DNA of 19,819 nucleotides from Candidatus Neomicrothrix sp. UBA4542 (GTDB lineage: Bacteria; Actinomycetota; Acidimicrobiia; Acidimicrobiales; Poriferisodalaceae). The stretch lies in contig DGLO01000141.1 in NCBI GenBank assembly GCA_002388005.1, positions 1 to 19,819 on the forward strand, given 5' to 3'. Made by a program: the position numbers and the translations under genes. The notes under the pieces are model-generated. The model made no database searches. It had not been told where the DNA came from and worked only from the letters and a program-made list of their open reading frames with translations. Of the stretch, positions 13,704-19,819 are shown one piece after another (position 1 is the stretch's first letter; every line of letters begins with the position of its first letter).

Positions 13704-14486
13704 CTATGAAGGTTTCCTAGCTACTACGAACTCAATTAGAACTCGAGTTCGGATCCCAAAATCAATTTCTTCCAGGTCAGCAAATTCCTCGCGGATTGAA
13801 CGTTCGACTTCTTCTGCCCCTCGTTCCTGTATGGCCATCCAAGCTGGGCCGGCAGACATCCAGGCACGTACCTCATGGTCAAGGTCCGCGCCTTCTAAGT
13901 CAAACTCGACTCCTTGACGCGGTTCGGGAGTAAGACCCGCTAGTTGGCACATCTCTTCGGCTCGTCCTTCGAGACCTATCTCACCCAACTGCGTTGACCA
14001 TTCGACCTCGTGTTCGGATATGCGGCGGATCGCCTTAAACGCTTTTCCGATTTGGCTGGCTTCCCTTCCCGCAGCGAAGAAACTCAATCCAAGACATCCG
14101 CCGGGTCGGAGTACTCGCGCTGCCTCATGCACTGCTTGCTGGTTTGGTCCCCAGATGCCGCGGCAGCTGGTCACAACATCGAAAGTTGCGTCGCTCCATG
14201 GCAATGAGTTCATGTCACCGTGTCGAATATCTGCGTCGGGAGTTCTGCGTTTGGCGATGGCTAATAGTCGATCGGAAGCGTCAAGACCGTGGCTTTTGGA
14301 TCCTCGTCGGGCTGCCATATTGATCATGAGACCCGAACCGCAAGCAATATCTAGATAATCGGTCGCATCTCCGACTTCGGTCGCCCTCAACAGCGCATCG
14401 AATTCAGGCCACCAACGCGGTTCCATGACAGTGGCCCAAACCCTGGCTTGGTCCCCCCAACCTTTATCAACTTCTTTCCAATTCAC
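13704..14486 (-). CDS. Class I SAM-dependent methyltransferase
   Basis: A 260-aa class I methyltransferase. SAM motif I is LDIACGSG (about 45-52), motif II ends with the acidic D69 in HGLDAS, the GDMNSLPW segment with the adenine-contacting Asp follows, and FDVVTSCRGIWGP is motif IV. It belongs to the UbiE/Methyltransf_11-like group, which methylates small molecules; the substrate is unknown. The GTG at 14486 has GGGAAG seven bases upstream (14494-14499 on the plus strand) and is preferred to the TTG at 14501. It is divergent from the cupin gene (83 bases between) and abuts the Lin0512 gene at its 3' end. It may share regulation with the cupin. Confidence 0.85.
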   Translation of the reverse strand: MNWKEVDKGWGDQARVWATVMEPRWWPEFDALLRATEVGDATDYLDIACGSGLMINMAARRGSKSHGLDASDRLLAIAKRRTPDADIRHGDMNSLPWSDATFDVVTSCRGIWGPNQQAVHEAARVLRPGGCLGLSFFAAGREASQIGKAFKAIRRISEHEVEWSTQLGEIGLEGRAEEMCQLAGLTPEPRQGVEFDLEGADLDHEVRAWMSAGPAWMAIQERGAEEVERSIREEFADLEEIDFGIRTRVLIEFVVARKPS

Positions 14487-14569
14487 GGCAGTTCTTCCCA
14501 ATCAATCGGGGTGTTTGTCTGCACCCAGTCTTCATCTATGTTGAACTTTATGGCGACGAAGGGGAAAAC

Positions 14570-14947
14570 ATGGGTGCTTCTGACAATCCACCGGAGTTAC
14601 GTTCGCTTTATGTCGATCCCAATACGATGGAGTGGAGTGCGTCAGAATTTGTTGGCATAGAGCACAAGGTCTTGTGGTCCGATCCTCAATCTGGGCGGTC
14701 AACCATTCTCTTTAAGTTGGATCCGGGGGCAGTGGTACCGGCTCACGAACACATGGATATTGAGCAAACCTGGGTGATTTCAGGAACGTTCGAAGATCAT
14801 GAGGGTAAAGCGCTTCCCGGTCATTACATCTGGAGACCAGCCGGTAATCGTCATGAGGCTCGAAGCGTTGACGGTGCTGTGATTTTGGGTTTCTTTCTCA
14901 AGCCCAACAAGTTTGACCTTGGCTCCAAGTTCTATACGGAGGACTAG
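14570..14947 (+). CDS. Single-domain cupin (ChrR/dioxygenase-like)
   Basis: A 125-aa cupin. Cupin motif 1 is complete: G53, H59, H61, E65 and G72 (GAVVPAHEHMDIEQTWVISG). Motif 2 has G84, P90 and H95 (GHYIWRPAGNRHEA). H59, H61, E65 and H95 form a standard 3-His/1-Glu metal site. The pattern is close to the ChrR-like cupins, a group that also includes diketone- and aryl-ketone-cleaving dioxygenases such as acetylacetone dioxygenase, so either a metal sensor or a small oxygenase is possible. AAGGGGA lies about five bases before the ATG. Divergent from the methyltransferase, convergent with the SDR. Confidence 0.82.
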   Translation: MGASDNPPELRSLYVDPNTMEWSASEFVGIEHKVLWSDPQSGRSTILFKLDPGAVVPAHEHMDIEQTWVISGTFEDHEGKALPGHYIWRPAGNRHEARSVDGAVILGFFLKPNKFDLGSKFYTED

Positions 14948-14978
14948 CGGGCTGCTACGGGGATCGCTTTGCGCCGGG

Positions 14979-14994
14979 TAACGGGTACCCGTTA
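14979..14994. terminator. 16-bp perfect palindrome TAACGGGTACCCGTTA between convergent genes
   Basis: A perfect palindrome that can fold as a 6-bp stem with a GTAC loop. It lies between the cupin stop and the SDR stop and includes the SDR's TAA. It has no T-run on either side, so it is not a canonical Rho-independent terminator. Actinobacterial terminators often lack T-runs, and the convergent position fits a bidirectional terminator. It could equally be a binding site. Confidence 0.35.
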
Positions 14995-15753
14995 ACCGCC
15001 GATCCAGCCGCCATCCACTCTCAGTTCGCTCCCAGTGGTGAAGCTTGCGTCATCTGATGCCAAGAACAAGGCCGCTTCCGCAACTTCCTCGGGCCTAGCG
15101 AACCTACCTAAGGGATGGCGAGAAATTGAACGTTCGATATAGGGAGTTGGGTCGTCAAAGCGGGCAAACGAACGATCAAGTAGCGGTGTTTGGGTAGCTC
15201 CTGGCACAACGCAGTTGATGCGAACTCCGTCCGCGGCATGATCATTTGCGGCTGTGCGACACAAACTCACGATCGCTCCCTTCGATGCTATGTATGCCGC
15301 ATTTGAAAGGCCGCCAGAAACCGCTAGCTGCGATGCAACGGCGACAATAGAGCCCCCATTTTCTGACATGAACGGAATGCATGCGCGCATCCAGAGATAC
15401 GTGCCTTTGACGTTCACTTCAAAGACCTTGTCCCATTCGTCGGGAGAGGTATTGGGGATTGTTTTCCCTACTGATACCGCTGCGGCAGTCATCAGTATGT
15501 CCAACGAGCCGAAACGTTGATGAACCTCTGACGCTATGCGGTCGACATCTGCGCTGTCAGTAACATCTGATGTGAACCAGCAGGCCGTTGCCCCAGTCCG
15601 CTCTGCAAGAGTCACCGTCTCTGCGGCTCCGCTCTCATCCACGTCGACGACGACAACAATCGCGCCCTCCTCGGCGAAGCGCAGAGCAGCCGATCTTCCG
15701 ATCCCCGATGCCGCCCCGGTAATGACCGACACTCGTCCGTTAAGTCTTCCCAT
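14992..15753 (-). CDS. SDR-family oxidoreductase, probably NAD-dependent
   Basis: A 253-aa classical SDR. TGAASGIG is at 12-19, D37 at the end of the second strand favours NAD(H), N114 is the structural Asn, and the catalytic residues are S141, Y154 and K158 (YIASK). The usual NNAG motif after the fourth strand is replaced by TAAA at 89-92, a less common variant that affects the wall of the cofactor pocket. The C-terminus GSELRVDGGWIGG is typical of the family. The leaderless promoter TACGAT (15760-15765) fixes the ATG at 15753. It is divergent from the decarboxylase with 183 bases between. The substrate, likely a secondary alcohol or 3-hydroxy acid, is unknown. Confidence 0.9.
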   Translation of the reverse strand: MGRLNGRVSVITGAASGIGRSAALRFAEEGAIVVVVDVDESGAAETVTLAERTGATACWFTSDVTDSADVDRIASEVHQRFGSLDILMTAAAVSVGKTIPNTSPDEWDKVFEVNVKGTYLWMRACIPFMSENGGSIVAVASQLAVSGGLSNAAYIASKGAIVSLCRTAANDHAADGVRINCVVPGATQTPLLDRSFARFDDPTPYIERSISRHPLGRFARPEEVAEAALFLASDDASFTTGSELRVDGGWIGG

Positions 15754-15759
15754 GGGAGA

Positions 15760-15765
15760 ATCGTA
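15760..15765 (-). promoter_or_regulatory. -10 element TACGAT of a leaderless promoter
   Basis: On the minus strand TACGAT is followed by six bases (TCTCCC, which is anti-Shine-Dalgarno-like rather than a ribosome site) and then the ATG at 15753. Leaderless initiation is the simplest reading. Confidence 0.52.
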
Positions 15766-15925
15766 GATCTCAGGAAGTGTCTTCGTCTGTGGACCCCGGA
15801 GTGTTGTTAAGCCGGTGGTGATAAGTCGCTCTACCTCGCGGCGCTGGTAACTGCAGTGGGTTAGCCGGCTGCGACGCTACCCTGCGCCGGTGTATCGCTT
15901 TTGTGTTTAGACAAGCCCGCAGAGC

Positions 15926-15931
15926 TAAGGT
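15926..15931 (+). promoter_or_regulatory. TAAGGT before the decarboxylase: -10 element or Shine-Dalgarno
   Basis: TAAGGT fits TANNNT with five bases to the ATG at 15937, but its AAGG could also serve as a Shine-Dalgarno at six bases. The two readings cannot be separated by sequence. Either supports the start at 15937 over the in-frame start at 15901. Confidence 0.35.
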
Positions 15932-15936
15932 CCGCT

Positions 15937-17355
15937 ATGACCAATCAAAATGCCTCTCAACCACCCGAACATCTTTCACCCGAAGAGTTTCGCCGCCATG
16001 GTTACGCGTTGATTGATTGGATTGCGGATTACTGGCAAAGGGTCGAAGAATTGCCGGTGATGTCACAAATTCAGCCCGGAGCAATACGAGAACTACTACC
16101 TCCTTCGGCTCCGGAGCATGGCGAACCTTTTGAGCGATTAATCGAGGATCTCGACGCCATCGTTATGCCCGGCGTGAGTCACTGGCAGAGTCCTTCTTGG
16201 TTTGCTTACTTTCCCGCTAATTCTTCTCCTCCTTCGGTGCTCGCTGAGCTGGTGTCGGCTGGCCTTGGCGTTCAGGGAATGTTGTGGTCTACATCACCAG
16301 CGGCGACCGAAATTGAAAGCCACGTACTCGATTGGTTGATCGACCTTTTGGACCTGCCGGAATCTTGGCGCACTACTGAACAAGGTGGTGGCGTGTTGCA
16401 GATGAGTGCATCCGATTCGACTCACACGGCGTTAGTGGTGGCGAGACATCAGGCAGCCAATCTTGGAATTCGACCCGAGTCGATGGTGGCCTATGCATCA
16501 ACCCAAACTCACAGTTCCATCCAAAAGGGTGCGACGGTTGCGGGATACGGGCACGTCCGTCTGATAGACGTCGATGACCAACAAGCCATGCGAATTGATG
16601 CATTAGAAGCAGCGCTGGACGAGGATCGAGCTGGCGGGCTCACCCCCATCTTTGTTGCTGCGACTATAGGAACAACGGGCACTACGGGCGTTGATCCCTT
16701 GCGGGCGATCGGTGAGGTGTGCCGTAAGGAGAAGCTTTGGTTGCACGTAGACGCTGCCTACGCCGGAACCGCCATGCTGTGTCCAGAGTTTCGTCATCAT
16801 CAAGACGGTCTGGAGTTGGCAGATAGCTACACGTTTAATCCTCACAAGTGGATGATGGTCAACTTCGATTGTTCGGTGTTTTACGTCGCTGATCGGGCGC
16901 CGTTGATCGAGTGTTTAAGTATTCTGCCCCCCTACCTCAAGAATGAAGCCAGCGAGTCTGGAGCCGTAATTGACTATCGAGATTGGCACGTGCCGCTCGG
17001 TCGTCGCTTCCGCGCGTTAAAGCTGTGGTGGGTGATCCGCAGTTATGGGGCAGAAGGTCTCCGTTCGATGGTTCGCTACCACGTTGAGCTAGCCGATCAA
17101 CTCGCAGCGCGCCTCGAAGCGGATTCTCGTTTCGAACTGGTTGCTCCTCACCCCTTTGCTCTTGTGTGCTTCCGCTGCACGGAAAGCGATGAGGCAACCA
17201 ATCGCCTCGCCGACGCAGTGAACGAAAGCGGCAAGGTGTATTGGACTGCATCTGAACTCGATGGCCGACCAATGATCAGAGTGTCTGTGGGGCAAAGCCG
17301 CACAGAGCAACGTCACCTCGATGCTTTGTGGTCTCTTATCGATGAGCTTGCATAG
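15937..17355 (+). CDS. PLP-dependent aromatic-L-amino-acid decarboxylase-like enzyme (group II)
   Basis: A 472-aa group II PLP decarboxylase with unusually strong resemblance to animal aromatic-L-amino-acid decarboxylase (about 480 aa). HWQSPSWFAYFP is near the N-terminus, H192 in STQTHSS stacks on PLP, D272 in HVDAAYAG binds the pyridine nitrogen, K304 in NPHKW forms the Schiff base, and Y333 in PPYLK is the catalytic-loop Tyr (human H192, D271, K303, Y332). A Tyr rather than Phe at 333 predicts true decarboxylation instead of oxidative aldehyde formation. The product would be an aromatic amine such as tyramine, tryptamine or phenethylamine. It converges on an aldehyde dehydrogenase gene and lies near pat, hinting at aromatic amino acid metabolism. 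Substrate is inferred from the family. Confidence 0.9.
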   Translation: MTNQNASQPPEHLSPEEFRRHGYALIDWIADYWQRVEELPVMSQIQPGAIRELLPPSAPEHGEPFERLIEDLDAIVMPGVSHWQSPSWFAYFPANSSPPSVLAELVSAGLGVQGMLWSTSPAATEIESHVLDWLIDLLDLPESWRTTEQGGGVLQMSASDSTHTALVVARHQAANLGIRPESMVAYASTQTHSSIQKGATVAGYGHVRLIDVDDQQAMRIDALEAALDEDRAGGLTPIFVAATIGTTGTTGVDPLRAIGEVCRKEKLWLHVDAAYAGTAMLCPEFRHHQDGLELADSYTFNPHKWMMVNFDCSVFYVADRAPLIECLSILPPYLKNEASESGAVIDYRDWHVPLGRRFRALKLWWVIRSYGAEGLRSMVRYHVELADQLAARLEADSRFELVAPHPFALVCFRCTESDEATNRLADAVNESGKVYWTASELDGRPMIRVSVGQSRTEQRHLDALWSLIDELA

Positions 17356-17379
17356 AGGACACGCATTATTTGACAACGG

Positions 17380-18807
17380 CTAAATGGCGAAACCGCCGGT
17401 CTTGGTTTCAAGGTATTCATTAATGCCTTCGTGACCGCCTTCGCGTCCTAGACCCGAGTCGCCCATCCCGCCGAACGGAACTGAAGCTGAAGTGGGATTG
17501 ACGTCGTTCACTCCGATGATCCCGAATCGCAGTCGCTCGAATGCTCGCATAGCAACTCCGATATCGCGTGTGTAAACGTAGGCGGCTAAGCCGTAGTTGG
17601 TGTCGTTAGCTAATTCGATGACCTGGTCTGGATCATCGTAAGAAATAACCGGGGCTACGGGGCCGAACGTCTCTTCGCGATAAATCGTCATATCTTCGGT
17701 GACGTCAGTCAGAACGGTTGGGGCGAAGAAATGTCCCGCCGCGTAATCACCTTGAGTTAAGCGGGTACCGCCGACTGGAACACCAGCACCTTTATCTCGA
17801 GCATCTTCTACTTGTCGTTCGACTTTGGCTACCGCTGTGTCGCTCACCAGAGGGCCTACTCCGACACCCTCGACCGCGCCGTTGCCAGTCTCGATTTTTT
17901 CCACTCGGCTACATAATGTCTCTTCAAATGTTGACCGCAACGAGGCTGGGACATATAGACGATTGGGGCTAATGCAGGCTTGGCCTGCATTGAGGAACTT
18001 CAATGCGGCGGCGCCTTTGGCTGCATGCACCGGATCGGCGTCAGGAAAGACGATGAACGGAGCGTGACCGCCGAGCTCCACCGATATACGTTGCAGATTT
18101 GCTGCCGATTTCGAGGCGAGGACACGTCCTACCGCTGTACTACCCGTAAAGGTCAACTTTGCGACTCTGGGATCGGCGGTAAACACGTCGCCGATGGGTG
18201 CGGGCTCAACCGCGGTCACGAGGTTGATTACCCCTTCGGGAATCCCTGCGTCCACAAAAACTTCAAAGGTGGCTTTGGCGCACAGCGGGGTTGATTCGGC
18301 GGGCTTGAGGACCAGCGTGCAACCTGCGGCGAGAGCCGGGCCCATTTTCCTCGTCAGCATTGAGATTGGGTAATTCCATGGTGTGATCGCCGCGACCACC
18401 CCGACCGGTGCTTTGACCGACAAAAAGCGTTGGTCCGGACGCTGGGAGGGCAGCCATTCACCGTTAACACGTTTGGCCTCCTCAGCGAACCAGATCAGAA
18501 AATCCGCTGCGTAGTTAACTTCAGCGCGGGCTGCCTTCAGCGGTTTGCCTTGTTCGGCAGTCATCAACTGAGCCAGCATCTCGCTTCGTTCAGTCATGAG
18601 TTGCCAGGCGCTGTACAACAAACGAGACCGTTCATACGCGGTTGTGTTAGCCCAATCAGGAAATGATGCGTAGGCCGCATCGATAGCGGCTACGGCATCC
18701 TCTGGTTCGCCCGCCGGCGCGGATCCCAGCAACTCCCCCGTGGCCGGGTTAGTGACGTCAAAGGTCTTCCCAGAGCGGGCGTCGACCCATTCCCCATCAA
18801 TGAACAC
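17380..18807 (-). CDS. Aldehyde dehydrogenase, succinate-semialdehyde dehydrogenase type
   Basis: A 475-aa NAD(P)-dependent aldehyde dehydrogenase, normal in length. N145 in ITPWNYP, K168 in LKPAE, E244 in VELGGHAP and the nucleophile C278 in NAGQACISPNR are all present. The sequence runs closest to GabD-type enzymes (AITPWNYPxxMLTRKMGPALAAG, FTGSTAVGR), so succinate semialdehyde or a similar omega-carboxy aldehyde is the likely substrate; an aryl aldehyde cannot be excluded given the neighbours. The second Cys of the E. coli GabD redox pair is Ser here. The GTG start has GGAGGG five bases upstream. It follows pat by 60 bases on the same strand and probably shares its transcript. Confidence 0.92.
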   Translation of the reverse strand: MFIDGEWVDARSGKTFDVTNPATGELLGSAPAGEPEDAVAAIDAAYASFPDWANTTAYERSRLLYSAWQLMTERSEMLAQLMTAEQGKPLKAARAEVNYAADFLIWFAEEAKRVNGEWLPSQRPDQRFLSVKAPVGVVAAITPWNYPISMLTRKMGPALAAGCTLVLKPAESTPLCAKATFEVFVDAGIPEGVINLVTAVEPAPIGDVFTADPRVAKLTFTGSTAVGRVLASKSAANLQRISVELGGHAPFIVFPDADPVHAAKGAAALKFLNAGQACISPNRLYVPASLRSTFEETLCSRVEKIETGNGAVEGVGVGPLVSDTAVAKVERQVEDARDKGAGVPVGGTRLTQGDYAAGHFFAPTVLTDVTEDMTIYREETFGPVAPVISYDDPDQVIELANDTNYGLAAYVYTRDIGVAMRAFERLRFGIIGVNDVNPTSASVPFGGMGDSGLGREGGHEGINEYLETKTGGFAI

Positions 18808-18812
18808 TCGAA

Positions 18813-18818
18813 CCCTCC
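18813..18818 (-). promoter_or_regulatory. Shine-Dalgarno GGAGGG setting a GTG start
   Basis: On the minus strand GGAGGG lies five bases before the GTG at 18807. It is the strongest ribosome site in the window and confirms that the aldehyde dehydrogenase begins with GTG, not ATG. Confidence 0.7.
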
Positions 18819-18867
18819 ACGGTGATTGTCCGATTCGGTTTGTTGATGGCGAAGCCTAGGAGATGAT

Positions 18868-19819
18868 TTATCGGGGGCCGATTACTTCAAGAAATCGATC
18901 ATTCTCAGCGGGGCTTCCCACAGTTACTCGAAGGCCTTCGTTCTCGAATGGGCGGGTGACCACTCCCATACTTTCGAGCCGTTGGAAAAGAGCGCCAGCT
19001 TGTTCTTCGACGGGAAGCCACACGAAGTTCGCTTGGCTGGGCGTCACCGGCCACCCTTGAGCCTCTAGCTCAGTGGACACCCGAGATCGTTCACTGATGA
19101 CTTCGTCGACCCGGGCTTTCAATTCGGTTTCCGCTTGGGGTTCTAAAGAAGCCAAAACAGCTGTCTGAGCTAACCCATTCACTAGAAACGGCAATGCGAC
19201 CTTGTCGATGGCGCCGACAACCTCGGGATGACCTACCGCGTAGCCGACTCTCAAATTCGCAAGACCGTACGCCTTCGAAAAGGTCCGGAAAACGGCTGCG
19301 TTGCTGTGCTGGGGGAGAATTTCAGTTACCGCATTGGCGACAGATTCGTCGGTAACGAATTCAAGGTATGCCTCATCGATTATGACGACCACCTCGCTGT
19401 TGATTGATTCCAGCAAATGGTTGAGGTCTTTGGTTGAACACACTGTGCCCGTCGGGTTGTTCGGGGTTGAAAGGATGACAAGTTTTGTTTGATCTGTAAC
19501 GGCCGCAGCCACAGCTTCAAGATCGAACGACTGGCCGTTCAGCGGGACCGTGACTGCTTTGGCCTCGGCGATAGCGCTGAAAACCGGGTGGACTTCAAAC
19601 GAACGCCAGGGATAAACAACTTCGTCACCAGCATCTACATAAGCCATGAACGCTTGCTGCAGCAGCCCTACCGAGCCGCAACCTACGGTCACTTGGTTGA
19701 CGTCGACGCTGTGCTTGTTTGCCAACGCGTCTCGTACGGCTTGACTTCGGTGGTCGGGGTACCGATTCAACGTGTTGGCTTCGCTAACAATTGCAGCCAA
19801 CACGGACGGAAGAGGGCCG
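18868..19819 (-). CDS. pat: Aromatic amino acid aminotransferase (HisC2/Pat type), N-terminus outside the window
   Basis: A PLP fold-type I aminotransferase, 317 residues visible; the frame stays open to the right edge, so about 35-40 N-terminal residues are missing. Motifs: GPLPSV, NRYPD, VGCGSVGLLQQ, YPWRSFE, STPNNPTGTV, DEAYLEF with the PLP-binding Asp, RTFSKAYGLANLRVGYA with the Schiff-base Lys, SQANFVWLP and a C-terminal LRVTVGSPAENDRFL. It is related to histidinol-phosphate aminotransferase, but WRSFE, GCGSV, DKVALPFLVN and SQANFVWLP match actinobacterial Pat (for example Mycobacterium Rv3772), which makes phenylalanine and related aromatic amino acids from their 2-oxo acids. A true HisC is the main alternative. 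It is followed by the aldehyde dehydrogenase gene after 60 bases. Confidence 0.88.
   Translation of the reverse strand, partial: GPLPSVLAAIVSEANTLNRYPDHRSQAVRDALANKHSVDVNQVTVGCGSVGLLQQAFMAYVDAGDEVVYPWRSFEVHPVFSAIAEAKAVTVPLNGQSFDLEAVAAAVTDQTKLVILSTPNNPTGTVCSTKDLNHLLESINSEVVVIIDEAYLEFVTDESVANAVTEILPQHSNAAVFRTFSKAYGLANLRVGYAVGHPEVVGAIDKVALPFLVNGLAQTAVLASLEPQAETELKARVDEVISERSRVSTELEAQGWPVTPSQANFVWLPVEEQAGALFQRLESMGVVTRPFENEGLRVTVGSPAENDRFLEVIGPR

Noticed and set aside
15901..15914. TTGT...ACAA imperfect dyad upstream of the decarboxylase
   Set aside because: Only the outer four bases pair well; it resembles a LysR-type site loosely, but no regulator gene is nearby.
18868..19819. Plain histidinol-phosphate aminotransferase (HisC) call
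   Set aside because: The WRSFE, GCGSV, DKVALPFLVN and SQANFVWLP segments match actinobacterial Pat better. No other his genes are present. HisC is kept as the alternative.
1..19819. Mobile elements, CRISPR arrays, defence systems, tRNA or rRNA genes
   Set aside because: Read on both strands; no transposase, integrase, spaced repeats, toxin-antitoxin pair or RNA-gene signature was found.

Overview
The window looks like chromosomal DNA from a free-living, probably marine, actinobacterium close to Acidimicrobiia. This is an inference from several signs: mid-range GC, a dense set of acyl-CoA, SDR and CoA-transferase genes, an aminotransferase matching the actinobacterial aromatic type (Pat), an ACAD10/11-type kinase, and many starts placed 5-7 nt after a TANNNT -10 hexamer (leaderless mRNAs). 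No tRNA, rRNA, CRISPR array, insertion sequence or phage gene was seen. Genes are tightly packed on both strands and no stretch above 300 bases lacks a gene. Both ends cut a gene: a small fragment at the left and pat at the right.

Layout. (1) 1-1410, minus strand: a hotdog thioesterase, an SDR oxidoreductase and the first 36 codons of an unknown gene, the last two joined by a GTGA overlap. (2) 1544-3771, plus: two acyl-CoA dehydrogenase genes overlapping by ATGA. Their motifs are complementary, as expected for the alpha and beta chains of an alpha2beta2 enzyme. (3) 3986-4333, plus: a small four-cysteine lipoprotein of unknown role. (4) 4452-6480, plus: a crotonase-fold protein lacking both usual catalytic glutamates, then a third acyl-CoA dehydrogenase. 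(5) 6607-8381, plus: an MhpD-type hydratase coupled by ATGA to a D-2-hydroxyacid dehydrogenase. (6) 8426-9616, minus: a family III CoA-transferase. (7) 9795-11098, plus: a flavodoxin-like protein and an unrecognised 265-aa protein. (8) 11089-13299, minus: an NTF2-like protein, an ACAD10/11-type phosphotransferase and uracil-DNA glycosylase. (9) 13365-14947: a Lin0512-family protein, a SAM methyltransferase (minus) and a cupin. (10) 14992-19819: an SDR (minus), an aromatic-L-amino-acid-decarboxylase-like PLP enzyme (plus), a succinate-semialdehyde-dehydrogenase-type ALDH (minus) and pat (minus).

How the genes may work together. Regions 1-6 read as a catabolic island for CoA-linked acids: CoA transfer, alpha,beta-dehydrogenation, crotonase chemistry, SDR oxidation and thioester release, with a side branch for 2-oxo/2-hydroxy acids. 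The substrate cannot be read from the sequence. Region 10 suggests aromatic amino acid or amine metabolism. Region 8 pairs a likely hydroxyacyl-CoA kinase with a DNA repair gene in one transcription unit.

I see no clear new multi-gene system such as defence, secretion or a mobile element. The observations most worth following are the glutamate-less crotonase and the 8-bp direct repeat in its promoter, the set of leaderless promoters, a 16-bp dyad upstream of the hydratase promoter, the decarboxylase with animal-type active-site residues, and two proteins I do not recognise.
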